The notes beneath the pieces were generated by a model. It had not been told where the DNA came from, searched no databases, and saw only the letters and a program-made list of their open reading frames with translations. From the NCBI RefSeq assembly GCF_004343195.1, contig NZ_SMCR01000004.1, forward strand, positions 62,001 through 126,000: 64,000 bases of DNA, in the 5' to 3' direction. The translations under genes were made by a program, and so were the position numbers. The DNA comes from Biostraticola tofi (GTDB lineage Bacteria; Pseudomonadota; Gammaproteobacteria; Enterobacterales; Enterobacteriaceae). Shown piece after piece: positions 1 through 8,601 of this stretch; positions within the stretch are counted from its first letter, which is position 1; the number at the start of each line of letters is the position of its first letter.

Positions 1-514
1 GCTGCTGGTTCAGTTGGAAAATAACTTCGTCGCCACATTGAATGCAATGAAACTCGCCAAGACCCTGGGCTGTCTGGTTATTCTCAATCCGGCGCCTTAT
101 TCCAGCGATATTGTCGGCTGCCTGAAATATGTGGATGTCATTACACCGAATGAAACTGAAGCTTCGCTGCTTTCCGGAGTCGATGTCAGGGACCTGGACA
201 GTGCAAAACAGGCTGCACAGAAAATTGTCGCCCTGGGGGCCGAGCGGGTGATTATAACCATGGGTTCGCGTGGGGCGTTGATTCTAGACAATCAGCAATT
301 TCAGCATATCCCTGCTTTTCCAGCACTCAGCGTGGATACCACCGGCGCCGGCGATGCCTTTAACGGCGCTTTTGCCGCGGCACTGGCCGGCGGCCAGGCA
401 ATTGCCCAGGCGGCAACCTATGCCTCGGCCTTTGCTTCCCTGGCCGTTGAGCGCGAAGGCGCCGCTAATATGCCGGACCACCAGCAGGTGGTGGCACGGC
501 TGGCGCAGCGCTAA
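1..514 (+). CDS. rbsK: Ribokinase-type sugar kinase (PfkB family), 3' part
   Basis: C-terminal about 170 residues of a PfkB-family carbohydrate kinase; the gene begins before the window and reads in frame from base 2. Visible family marks are the NPAP segment, the TPNETE motif that contacts Mg/phosphate, and the C-terminal signature TTGAGDAFNGAF, whose GAGD forms the anion hole and carries the catalytic Asp. Family knowledge: such enzymes phosphorylate ribose or a related sugar with ATP in the cytosol. The downstream DapA-family gene and MFS transporter suggest a catabolic cluster, so a 2-keto-3-deoxy sugar or other pentose could be the true substrate. The call to the family is firm, the substrate is not. 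Confidence 0.85.
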   Translation, partial: LLVQLENNFVATLNAMKLAKTLGCLVILNPAPYSSDIVGCLKYVDVITPNETEASLLSGVDVRDLDSAKQAAQKIVALGAERVIITMGSRGALILDNQQFQHIPAFPALSVDTTGAGDAFNGAFAAALAGGQAIAQAATYASAFASLAVEREGAANMPDHQQVVARLAQR

Positions 515-569
515 CCATTTATTTTGCTGTTTGGCAGGCCACATATCCTGCATTTAAAAGGGTCAGAAG

Positions 570-1493
570 ATGAAACAAATCGAAGGTATCGTACCGGTAA
601 TGCTGACGCCATTTACCGATAATAATGAAATTGACTACCGCGGCTTTGAGAAGCTGATTGACTGGTATCTGGCCAAAGGCGTCGATGCGCTGTTTGCCGT
701 CTGCCAGTCGAGCGAAATGCAGTTTCTAAGTCTGCCAGAACGGGTGGCTCTCGCCTCTTTTGTGGTGGAAAAAGTGGCTGGACGGATTCCGGTGATTGCC
801 TCAGGCCACATTAGCGATGCTATCCCAAGTCAGATCGAAGAGCTGACTGCCATGGCGGGCACCGGTATTGATGCGCTGGTGCTGGTGACCAATCATCTGG
901 ATCCAGAAAACCGGGGCAGTGAGGTGTTTTACCGCACGCTGGATACAGTGCTGGCTGCGTTGCCGGCCCATATGCCGCTAGGATTGTATGAGTGTCCGGC
1001 TCCTTATCGTCGCCTGCTGAGCGATGAGGAGCTGCAGTATTGTGCCAATAGCGGCCGGTTCGTGGTGCTTAAAGATGTCAGTTGCGATTTGCCTACCGTG
1101 ACCCGCCGCGTCAGCCTGGTTGCCGGTACGCCGCTCCATATCATCAATGCCAATGCAGCCATCGCTTTTACCGCCATGCAGGCGGGTTCCAAAGGGTTCA
1201 GCGGGGTATTTACCAATTTCCATCCCGAACTGTACAGCTGGCTTTATCATCGTTCCAGTGCCGATCCGGCGCTGGCGCAGGAACTGGCCACTTTCCTTTC
1301 CCTGGCCGCCGTCACCGAAACCCTGGGATACCCGAAGAATGCCAAGATTTATCATCAGCGGCTGGGTACTTTTGACAGTGCATTTTGCCGGGTGAATAAA
1401 GACGATGTGCTGGAGAAATTTTGGGGATTAACCGTGCTGTTGGATCAAATCAACAGCGGCACTGCCCATTATAACGATAAAATTTCTCAATAA
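570..1493 (+). CDS. Dihydrodipicolinate synthase/N-acetylneuraminate lyase family protein
   Basis: A 307-residue class I aldolase-type TIM barrel of the DapA/NanA family (usual length about 290-310). The Schiff-base lysine is K168 in VVLKDVS and the proton-relay tyrosine is Y140 in LGLYECP; the N-terminal GIVPVMLTPF is typical of the family. Members condense or cleave pyruvate with an aldehyde: lysine synthesis, sialic acid cleavage, or 2-keto-3-deoxy sugar acid aldolase. Position 55 bp behind a sugar kinase and before a sugar-acid-like MFS transporter favours a catabolic aldolase over lysine biosynthesis (inference). The substrate cannot be read from sequence. A weak GGTC/AGAAG stretch precedes the ATG. 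Confidence 0.8.
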   Translation: MKQIEGIVPVMLTPFTDNNEIDYRGFEKLIDWYLAKGVDALFAVCQSSEMQFLSLPERVALASFVVEKVAGRIPVIASGHISDAIPSQIEELTAMAGTGIDALVLVTNHLDPENRGSEVFYRTLDTVLAALPAHMPLGLYECPAPYRRLLSDEELQYCANSGRFVVLKDVSCDLPTVTRRVSLVAGTPLHIINANAAIAFTAMQAGSKGFSGVFTNFHPELYSWLYHRSSADPALAQELATFLSLAAVTETLGYPKNAKIYHQRLGTFDSAFCRVNKDDVLEKFWGLTVLLDQINSGTAHYNDKISQ

Positions 1494-1738
1494 ATAATCT
1501 GGCTGTAATGGAGAAGGGCGGATAGCTATTTTTCGCCCGCTATTTACCGGCAAAATTGATCTACCGTTTTAAAAATTCTTTGATGAGTTGATGCTTTGCG
1601 CCCGACATTGAGCGGACGCGGGTAAGCCTTGCTTATCGTTTGCTGATAAGAGGTTAGATAAGAAATCAAACTACGGCGAATATGACGTTCGTAGAGCCGT
1701 GAAGCACTTCACCTGAACCTGTTTACGGACCGACAATA

Positions 1739-3046
1739 ATGATGAAAGAACCGACCTCAACCCCAAAAACATTAACACCTACTCCTCATTCACCGGTATC
1801 ACGGTTACGCTGGGGCATTATTATTATATTGTTGACCGCGGCGGTGGTTAATTACCTGGACCGGGCGAATCTAAGCATTGCCAACACCACCATAGCGAAG
1901 GAGTTTGGCTTCAGCTCTACTCAGATGGGGATGCTGCTGTCTGCCTTCCTCTGGCCGTATGCGCTGGCCAATCTGCCGGCCGGTTGGCTGGTGGACAAAC
2001 TGGGCCCGAAGAAAATGTTTTCCTGGGCATTGGCACTGTGGTCCGGCTTTACCGTGTTGGCAGCCTTTGTAAACAGTTATTCCATGTTTTACGGCTTGCG
2101 GATGCTGCTGGGAATTTCAGAATCGCCGTTTTTCACCTCCGGTATCAAGATTACCCATCGCTGGTTTTCCGATAAGGAGCGGGGACTGCCGACCGCCATC
2201 ATTAATACCGGTTCGCAGATTGCTAACGCCATCGCACCGCCGATCCTGACGGTATTGCTGCTGACCCTGGGCTGGCGTGGGATGTTTATCGCCATCGGCC
2301 TGGCCGGGATCCCGCTGCTGCTGGCGTGGATAAAATTCTACCGTGATCCGACCGCCCGAGAAGAAGCGCTGATCCATGCTGACGCCATGCGGGCGCAACG
2401 GCCTGCCAGCGCCGGCGAACCGCTGTCTAACGCCAGTTGGGGGTCATTGTTCCGGCATAAAACCACCTGGTTTATGATCATCGGTAACTTTTCGATCATG
2501 TTTACTATCTGGGTGTATCTGACCTGGCTGCCGAGCTACCTGGAGAACTCGCTGGGATTCAGCCTGAAGCAGACCGGCTGGATTGCCTCTATTCCGTTTT
2601 TTGCCGGTATTTTGGGCGTATTGTGCGGCGGTGCCATTTCAGATCGCATGATCCGCAACGGGATAAATACCATTACCGCACGTAAAATTCCGATTGTCGG
2701 CGGCGCGGCGCTGGCGGCCTGCTTTGTGGCGCCAATTCCGTTTGTTGATAACACCACGCTGTGCATAGCCCTGCTGTCATTAGGGTATTTCTGTTCTCAA
2801 CTGCCTTCTGGGGTCATCTGGACGCTGGCGACCGATATTGCTCCCAAGGAGCAGGTTGCCTCCTTGGGATCTATCCAGAACTTCGGCGGATTCCTTGGGG
2901 CGGCGAGCGCGCCGATTGTCACCGGGATTATTCTGGATGCCACCGGCGCTTTCACCAATGTGTTTTTCCTTGGCGCCGGACTGCTGTTAACCGGGGCGTT
3001 CAGTTATGGTCTGTTTGTGAAAAAACCGATTGCAGCTCGAGCCTAG
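1739..3046 (+). CDS. MFS transporter, anion:cation symporter (ACS) type
   Basis: A 435-residue inner-membrane transporter with twelve predicted hydrophobic segments. NYLDRANLSIA near the first helix and GWLVDKLGPKK in the loop between helices 2 and 3 match the ACS branch of the major facilitator superfamily (glucarate, galactonate, hexuronate carriers). It probably imports a sugar acid with protons. It lies 245 bp behind the DapA-family gene, so it may have its own promoter; an inverted repeat (CTTATC at 1632-1637, GATAAG at 1645-1650) lies in that gap. Its stop shares the 4-bp CTAG with the stop of the convergent channel gene. The exact substrate is unknown. Confidence 0.8.
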   Translation: MMKEPTSTPKTLTPTPHSPVSRLRWGIIIILLTAAVVNYLDRANLSIANTTIAKEFGFSSTQMGMLLSAFLWPYALANLPAGWLVDKLGPKKMFSWALALWSGFTVLAAFVNSYSMFYGLRMLLGISESPFFTSGIKITHRWFSDKERGLPTAIINTGSQIANAIAPPILTVLLLTLGWRGMFIAIGLAGIPLLLAWIKFYRDPTAREEALIHADAMRAQRPASAGEPLSNASWGSLFRHKTTWFMIIGNFSIMFTIWVYLTWLPSYLENSLGFSLKQTGWIASIPFFAGILGVLCGGAISDRMIRNGINTITARKIPIVGGAALAACFVAPIPFVDNTTLCIALLSLGYFCSQLPSGVIWTLATDIAPKEQVASLGSIQNFGGFLGAASAPIVTGIILDATGAFTNVFFLGAGLLLTGAFSYGLFVKKPIAARA

Positions 3047-4650
3047 TTGACCGCCGATTGAGACTGCCAGCCGCCGCCCAGGGCCAGGAACAGCATCACC
3101 TGATGGTCGGCAAGCTGTCCGCTGGACTGGGCCAGGGCGGCCTCGCTGGATGCCAGGCTTCGCTCGGCATCCAGCACTTCCAGATAACCGATTTTTCCGC
3201 TGCTGTAGAGCAGGCGGGTTTTATCGGCCACTTCTTTGGTTTGCTTCACCGCCGCCTGCAGCGATTGCCAACGGTCCAGTTCGCGGGCGTAATTGTTCAG
3301 CGCCATTTCCACTTCCTCCAGCGCTTTTAATACCGAACCGTCAAAACGTGCCAGCTGTTCACGGCTGCCGGCCTCTGCCTGGGCAATCCGCGCCTGGGCG
3401 GCACCGGTATTAGGCAGGGTCCAGGAGATAAGCGGCCCAAGGCTCCAGCCCAAGGTATCCGCTTGACCGATGCCGCCCATCAAACCGGCTGCACTGCCGG
3501 TCAACCCCAGTGATATCTTTGGGTAGAGGTCAGCCATGGCTACGCCTACCCGGGCAGTAGCGCCGGCCAGCAGCCGTTCATTCTGGCGGATATCCGGTCG
3601 GCGCTGCAGCAGGGCGCGTCCATCACCCAGCGGGATCGGATGCGTTAACTGCGGCGGCGTCTCGCAAGCGCTGACCTGGCGGGGAAAGTTCTGGGGAAGT
3701 TCCCCGCTGAGGGTCGCCAACCGGTACAGGGCGTTTTGTCTGCGCGCCTGCAATGGCGGCAGACTGGCATTCAACTGCTGCAACTGGGCGCGGGCGCGCA
3801 GGTGATCCAGCTCTCCGGTACGACCCGCTTGCAGGAGGCGGCCGGTCAGGTCAACCGATTGCTGTTGTAAATCAATAGAACGGCGGGCGGTGTGCAACTG
3901 CAGGCCGGTGGCGCAAACGTCGGCATAGGCACGGGCGGTGTTGGCGGCCACCGTTATCTTGACCAGATCCAGGGCGGCTTCAGCGGCCTGGCTATTGGCA
4001 TCCGCCACTTCGATAGCCCGGCGGATTTGTCCAAACAAATCAACCTGATAGGAGAGGCTTATACCGCTGTCATAGCGCCAGGCATTGTCCGGCACGTTAC
4101 CGGGTTGCAGCACTGATAATCCCGAGGGATGGCCATAATAGGGTTTTGCATTGGCGGTTAGCGAGGGCTGCCGGCCGCTGTCGGCTTCCTGACGTAATGC
4201 CTGTTGCCGCTCAAGGGTCGCCATCGCCACGCGTAGATCGGTATTGTGGCTCAGGGCCTGCTGTACCAGTCGGTCCAGCAGCGGATTTTGATAAAGTTGC
4301 CACCAATGGTCCGGCAGCGGTTCGGTCACGGTTGCCACCGTTGCCCGGTCGTTATCAGCCGTGACCAGGGAGGCATTGCCCGCCTGCTGAACCAGGCCGG
4401 CGGCCGGCGGATGATAATCCGGCCCCAGCGGCTTCAGGCTACAGGCGGCTAATAACAACATGCTGATGCTCAGGGCCGCCGAAGGGATGGCCTGTCGAAC
4501 CAGCTTGGCGATAGACAGTCTATGCTGCACCGGCCGGCTAGCGGCAAGACGGCAAGGTTCGGGTTCTTCGCTGGCGGTAAGCGTGAGGGAGGCATCGGCA
4601 AGCGGTGGCGCTTTAGGTTGCAGGGGGTGAATGCTGAATGAGGCCGGCAT
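3043..4650 (-). CDS. NodT-family outer-membrane efflux lipoprotein
   Basis: Outer-membrane channel (TolC-like beta-barrel plus helical tunnel) of a tripartite pump, 535 residues from this start. The lipobox LLLAAC puts the lipidated Cys at residue 70, followed by LGPDYHPP, the hallmark after the Cys in NodT/MdtP-type channels. The pre-Cys stretch is unusually long; the only Met closer to the lipobox is M64, so the start is uncertain. I keep the far start because its ATG begins 2 bp after the adaptor stop. Two repeated OEP domains follow. Last gene of the five-gene efflux operon and convergent with the MFS gene. Confidence 0.85.
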   Translation of the reverse strand: MPASFSIHPLQPKAPPLADASLTLTASEEPEPCRLAASRPVQHRLSIAKLVRQAIPSAALSISMLLLAACSLKPLGPDYHPPAAGLVQQAGNASLVTADNDRATVATVTEPLPDHWWQLYQNPLLDRLVQQALSHNTDLRVAMATLERQQALRQEADSGRQPSLTANAKPYYGHPSGLSVLQPGNVPDNAWRYDSGISLSYQVDLFGQIRRAIEVADANSQAAEAALDLVKITVAANTARAYADVCATGLQLHTARRSIDLQQQSVDLTGRLLQAGRTGELDHLRARAQLQQLNASLPPLQARRQNALYRLATLSGELPQNFPRQVSACETPPQLTHPIPLGDGRALLQRRPDIRQNERLLAGATARVGVAMADLYPKISLGLTGSAAGLMGGIGQADTLGWSLGPLISWTLPNTGAAQARIAQAEAGSREQLARFDGSVLKALEEVEMALNNYARELDRWQSLQAAVKQTKEVADKTRLLYSSGKIGYLEVLDAERSLASSEAALAQSSGQLADHQVMLFLALGGGWQSQSAVN

Positions 4651-4652
4651 GG

Positions 4653-5567
4653 TTATTGCCCCTGCCGGGCAGCGGTGGCGCTATTGCCGGTGGCCAACAC
4701 GTCGACGGTAACGGTTTGGCCGGCCACCAGGCGCTGGCCCGGATTCAGTGGGTCTATTTTCACCCGCACCGGCACCCGTTGGGCCAATCGGACCCAGTTA
4801 AACGTCGGATTGACACTGGGCAACAGATTGTCGCCGGTCTGGCGATCCCGCTCGGCTATGCCGGCGGCGATACTTTCTACGGTGCCGCCGAACGGGCCAT
4901 TGCCGCCCATCGGGAGAACCCTTACTCGGTCGCCCAGATGAATGCGCGGCAGTTTGGTTTCCTCAAAGTAGCCCTCTACATAGAAGGAGCGGATATCGAC
5001 CAACGCCATCACCGGTCTGCCGGTCGTCGCGTAGCTTCCCACACGCAGGTCCAGGTTGGTTACCCGGCCATCAACCGGCGAACGCACCTGGGCGCGGGCC
5101 AGATTCAGTCTGGCGCTGTCCAGCGCCACCTCTGCCTGGGCCAGGCCGTTTTGGGCCTGCTCAAGCTGGGTGCGGCTGCGTTCGCGTTCTTCCTGCGGGA
5201 TAAGCGATCCCAATTGGGCATTGCGCTTGTCTTCTCGCTGGGCCTGGGCCATGGCAATTCGCTGAGACTTGACGGCCACTTCCGCTTGCCTGACCGCTAG
5301 CTGGTAACGGGTATGATCGACCACAAACAGCAACTCCCCGGCCCTGACCTGCTGGTTATCTTTTACTGCTACCTCGGTCACCAGGCCGGAAACATCGGGG
5401 GCAATCGGCACCACATTGGCGCGCACCCGGCCATCGCGGGTCCAGGGGGCGAGTTCATAGTGATCCCACAGTTGCCATACCGCCCAACAGGCGGCGGCGG
5501 TCACCAATAGGGTGATAACAATGCGGCCGGCTTGGCGTGCGCGTGGATGAAGGTCATCAGGTTTCAT
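4653..5567 (-). CDS. HlyD/AaeA-type periplasmic efflux adaptor
   Basis: Membrane-fusion protein of 304 residues, the size of AaeA/YdhJ/MdtN. One N-terminal membrane anchor (about residues 15-35), then a biotinyl-lipoyl half, a helical hairpin with QAQRED... and ...QAEVALDSARL coiled-coil segments, and the second lipoyl half at RSPVDGRVTNLDLRVG. It bridges the FUSC pump and the outer-membrane channel. An upstream in-frame ATG at 5693 lies inside the DUF1656 gene and gives a nonsense leader; the start at 5567 is 7 bp after the DUF1656 stop with GGA upstream, so I use it. The product exported is probably an aromatic acid or drug (inference from AaeAB). Confidence 0.88.
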   Translation of the reverse strand: MKPDDLHPRARQAGRIVITLLVTAAACWAVWQLWDHYELAPWTRDGRVRANVVPIAPDVSGLVTEVAVKDNQQVRAGELLFVVDHTRYQLAVRQAEVAVKSQRIAMAQAQREDKRNAQLGSLIPQEERERSRTQLEQAQNGLAQAEVALDSARLNLARAQVRSPVDGRVTNLDLRVGSYATTGRPVMALVDIRSFYVEGYFEETKLPRIHLGDRVRVLPMGGNGPFGGTVESIAAGIAERDRQTGDNLLPSVNPTFNWVRLAQRVPVRVKIDPLNPGQRLVAGQTVTVDVLATGNSATAARQGQ

Positions 5568-5574
5568 AAGTCCG

Positions 5575-5784
5575 TTACCGCTGCAAAAGGTAGGTGGCAT
5601 GGCACAGGCCATAAAGGAGCAAAAAATACAACGCAATATCAAATAGCGCCGGGTGCCACACCCAGCGATAAAAGCCGACCGCCACCAGCCCACGGCGAAC
5701 CAGCCAGAACAGCGCCAGGTTTGCCAGGCAAAGCAGCATCAGCCAGGGGAAATAGAGGCCGTAAAAACTGGCTTCACCAATCAT
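5575..5784 (-). CDS. DUF1656 small membrane protein (AaeX/YdhI/YtcA-like)
   Basis: A 69-residue inner-membrane protein with two hydrophobic helices and the family features EASFYGLYFPW near the N-terminus and FYRWVWHPALFDIALY in the centre. DUF1656 proteins occur almost only between FUSC pumps and their HlyD adaptors (aaeX, ydhI, ytcA in E. coli); their precise role is not known. The start ATG overlaps the stop of the FUSC gene by 4 bp (ATGA type), which argues for translational coupling within the operon. Confidence 0.85.
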   Translation of the reverse strand: MIGEASFYGLYFPWLMLLCLANLALFWLVRRGLVAVGFYRWVWHPALFDIALYFLLLYGLCHATYLLQR

Positions 5785-7874
5785 GCATTCACTCCAGGAG
5801 TCATCAGGAAAGCGGGGGCATCGGGAAACAGGTTGTGGCGGATGCCCACCAACGCGGTGATGGCGGTTCGCTTGTGAGGGGTATAATGCCGGCCTTGGTC
5901 CAGTACCGTTTTCAGCGCGGTGTCTATATCGATAAGCAGTTCTGGCTTGGGCAGGTTGTCTTCATCTCTGAACAACTCAGCCAGCTGCGCCAGCAGGGCA
6001 CCAAACGCCACCATCGGGAAATACCGGCGGATATGCTGCAGGGCAATGATATTGACGCCCAACCGCAAGTCTCGCAGGGATTCTCGCGCCACCCGGTTGT
6101 GGCGGCCGACTTCGCTTTGGGCGATGCGCGAGACCACCAGACCGATGCGATCAACCATTCTGATGGCGAAAATCCTAAGTTGTTGCGCCCTGGCCCTGCC
6201 GGCCAGCGTTACCAGATCCTGCCTGATGGCTTTGCGGATCCGCCTGGCGCTCCAGTCTGCGCCAACGGAACGCATTAGCCGGGTGACTCTGGCGGCCAGC
6301 AGTGTGCCGAGCAACTGCGCGGTAGTAATATTGATAAAGCCGGTCAGGTCAGCCCGGGCGGTATCATGAAGCGACAGGGTACCGGCCACTCCGAATAGCA
6401 GCGGCAGCGCAATCAGCAGCATCGCCGGCCGGGCGCTGTAGCAGCCAAGGATAATGAACAAGGGTGCGCAGACCAGCACCAGCATGCCGAAATCCTGCAC
6501 CGAGGGCAGCAGTACCAGAATGTACAACGCCGAAATCGGCACCGACCAGAGGGTAAATTTCAGGAACATATTGATGGCCGGCACCGGATCATCCATCACC
6601 GCAAAAAAGCTGCAGAATACCGCAGCCATCATGGCGGCAGTGGCGCCGTCCGCCCAGCCAGTGGTTATCCAGAACAGACAGCAAAGGCAAATGGCGATAA
6701 ACGCCGACAGTGCCGACAGCAGCGCCATGCCCACATCCCGGTGCAGTACCCGATTGCCAATGAATGCCTGACGGCGATTCGGCGGCGTCCCCTGTTGCAG
6801 GCCGATGTCGATATCCCGGCGCAGCTGCAGGCAGGACTGCCACTGGATCATCAAATCATCCAGATAATCCACCAGCGACAGACGCAGCGCCTTGGACCAG
6901 TCCGATGCGTCGCCGCCCGTTTCCAGCGCCAGCACCTTTTGTCGCAGTTCATCCAGCGGTTCGCTGTCGCTGGTGGCCGTGAAAGCCTCTGCCGTGTCGG
7001 TCAGCAGCGCATGGGCGGCAAGCCAGCGAGACACAGCATCCTGCACTGCCAGGATATCCGGGCTCCAGCCGCCTTCAGCCTTATACAGCGCCTGTAAGCG
7101 ATCTTCGACCGCCGACAGGGTAGGAATAAGCTCGGCAATCCGGTCCTGCATGGCGCGGACCGCCCCGGAAGTCCATTTCAGATTGCTGGTATCAAACGGA
7201 ATATGGGTCGACATCAGCCGCAGTTGGGTAATATCGATCGACAGTTTTAATCGGGCGACAGAAAGGCTTTGGCGATCATTCTCGCTGGTGTCGGGCGTTG
7301 AGAAGATATCCGCCAGCCAGCGGCGAATATCGTTCAGCGTTTTATCCATCAAGCCGGTGATGGTGCCAGCAAGGCCCGCCGGCAGCACGACGCTGTGGAC
7401 TAATGTGGCGCAGAGAATCCCCAGGCAGATTTCTTCTACCCGCGATACGGCGGTGATGAATATGGTTTCTGGATGCTGTACGGTAGGGAAACCGATCAGT
7501 GCCGCGGTATAGCCCGCCAGCATAAATGCATAAGCCTTGGGCGTGCGATCGAGCAGAGAAACAAACAGGCATAGACTGACCCACAGGGCCATCGCCAGCG
7601 TTAGCAGTACCGGCGCATTGGAGAGCGACGGAATCATAAATACCGTCGCGGTGCTGCCGGCAAAGGTGCCCAGGATGCGGTACAGCGCTTTGGAACGCAC
7701 CATGCCGGCCAGCGGTTGGCTGACAACATAGACGGTCATCAGCGACCAGAAGGTATTCGGCAGCCCGGCACGGCTCGACAAATATAGCGCCAGCATCGCT
7801 GCACTGAAGCTCTTCAGCGAATAAATAATTTCATTGCGGGTAAAAAAGCTTACCCGCTGAAGCGGCGACACCAA
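5781..7874 (-). CDS. FUSC-family efflux pump (AaeB/YdhK/MdtO-like)
   Basis: Inner-membrane pump of 697 residues in the fusaric acid resistance family: an N-terminal block of about six membrane segments (FWSLMTVYVVSQPLAGM region), a long cytosolic section, then a second membrane block (about residues 370-520) and a cytosolic C-terminus. Family members export aromatic carboxylic acids or related toxins through the adaptor and channel encoded just downstream. The first codon is TTG directly abutting the MarR stop; the next codon is GTG, so the true start is one of these two. The order marR-FUSC-DUF1656-adaptor-channel makes a self-contained pump. Confidence 0.88.
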   Translation of the reverse strand: MVSPLQRVSFFTRNEIIYSLKSFSAAMLALYLSSRAGLPNTFWSLMTVYVVSQPLAGMVRSKALYRILGTFAGSTATVFMIPSLSNAPVLLTLAMALWVSLCLFVSLLDRTPKAYAFMLAGYTAALIGFPTVQHPETIFITAVSRVEEICLGILCATLVHSVVLPAGLAGTITGLMDKTLNDIRRWLADIFSTPDTSENDRQSLSVARLKLSIDITQLRLMSTHIPFDTSNLKWTSGAVRAMQDRIAELIPTLSAVEDRLQALYKAEGGWSPDILAVQDAVSRWLAAHALLTDTAEAFTATSDSEPLDELRQKVLALETGGDASDWSKALRLSLVDYLDDLMIQWQSCLQLRRDIDIGLQQGTPPNRRQAFIGNRVLHRDVGMALLSALSAFIAICLCCLFWITTGWADGATAAMMAAVFCSFFAVMDDPVPAINMFLKFTLWSVPISALYILVLLPSVQDFGMLVLVCAPLFIILGCYSARPAMLLIALPLLFGVAGTLSLHDTARADLTGFINITTAQLLGTLLAARVTRLMRSVGADWSARRIRKAIRQDLVTLAGRARAQQLRIFAIRMVDRIGLVVSRIAQSEVGRHNRVARESLRDLRLGVNIIALQHIRRYFPMVAFGALLAQLAELFRDEDNLPKPELLIDIDTALKTVLDQGRHYTPHKRTAITALVGIRHNLFPDAPAFLMTPGVNA

Positions 7875-8357
7875 TTAGCGTCCATCACCATTAAGGAATA
7901 GCGGGATAGCGTTAACGCCGAGCCGTTTCTGCAGCGTCTCAAAGGTGCGAAGGCAGGCGTCAATGTCAGCTTCGGCCACACCGTCGAACAGCGTAGCGCG
8001 CAGTTCGATCAGTACATCTTCAATGCGGACGCTGATGGCTTTGCCGTCGTCGGTCAGATGCAGGATCTTGGCCCGTTTATCTATCTGGTCTTCTTCACGC
8101 CTGACCAGGCCGGCATCGACCAACTGATTGAGCGAACGGACCAGGGAAGGACCTTCAATGCCAAGCTCTTCGGACAGATTTCCAGGCCGGATGCCTTGGG
8201 GATGTCGGCCAATCAGCACCAAGGGCCAGGCCATGGCCGAGGAAAGTCCCAGCGGGGCGACCGCCTTATCCGCTTTTGCCCGATAGCCTCGGGTCAGCAG
8301 CGTCATGGTTACTGTTATAGACATCAGGGCTTTATCGCGATCGTTGAGCTGGCTCAT
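7875..8357 (-). CDS. MarR/SlyA-family transcriptional regulator of the efflux operon
   Basis: A 160-residue winged-helix regulator. The recognition region GNLSEELGIEGPSLVRSLNQL is followed by a wing around REEDQIDKRAKILHLTDDG, a MarR signature. The gene is first in the efflux operon, with no gap before the FUSC start, and two SlyA-like inverted repeats lie directly upstream (8362-8370 and 8381-8390). Expected role: repress its own operon until an aromatic ligand releases it. In E. coli slyA lies next to a similar ydhIJK pump, but I do not claim orthology to SlyA itself. Confidence 0.85.
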   Translation of the reverse strand: MSQLNDRDKALMSITVTMTLLTRGYRAKADKAVAPLGLSSAMAWPLVLIGRHPQGIRPGNLSEELGIEGPSLVRSLNQLVDAGLVRREEDQIDKRAKILHLTDDGKAISVRIEDVLIELRATLFDGVAEADIDACLRTFETLQKRLGVNAIPLFLNGDGR

Positions 8358-8361
8358 GTAA

Positions 8362-8390
8362 TAGTTACTATGTAAATAGGTAGTTTGCTA
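8362..8390 (-). promoter_or_regulatory. Two MarR/SlyA-like operator sites upstream of the marR-efflux operon
   Basis: TAGTTACTA (8362-8370) is a perfect odd palindrome and TAGTTTGCTA (8381-8390) resembles the SlyA consensus TTAGCAAGCTAA read on the minus strand. Their starts are 19 bp apart and they sit 4-33 bp upstream of the marR ATG, where binding would block transcription. Seen in sequence; binding is inferred. Confidence 0.55.
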
Positions 8391-8490
8391 AATATATGGG
8401 GACCACGTTCACAAGTCAATATAATGTCAGTTGCGCACAATTTATGCAATGTTCCCGCAGCAGGTACAACCTGGTCGGGGGAGAGGGAGG

Positions 8491-8520
8491 CGAGGCCTGC
8501 CGTAAGGTGCGCAGGCCTCG
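8491..8520 (-). terminator. Strong hairpin between the hydrolase gene and marR
   Basis: Perfect 10-bp inverted repeat CGAGGCCTGC / GCAGGCCTCG with a 10-nt loop, located after the end of the minus-strand hydrolase gene and before the efflux operon promoter. No T-run follows on either strand, so it is a terminator-like or mRNA-stabilising hairpin rather than a textbook terminator. Confidence 0.45.
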
Positions 8521-8601
8521 GTCAAATAACACCGGCTCTCAGCGGTAGCCCGCTTTCACCCGTCCAACCTTAACAGGCGGTTTATTCAGGCCGGGAAGCG
8601 T

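Noticed and set aside
1632..1650. Terminator between the DapA-family gene and the MFS gene
   Set aside because: Six-bp stem with no T-run; kept only as a possible operator in the MFS entry.
8385..8573. Small plus-strand open frame between marR and the hydrolase gene
   Set aside because: Covers the operators and the hairpin, lacks a ribosome site and any recognisable sequence.
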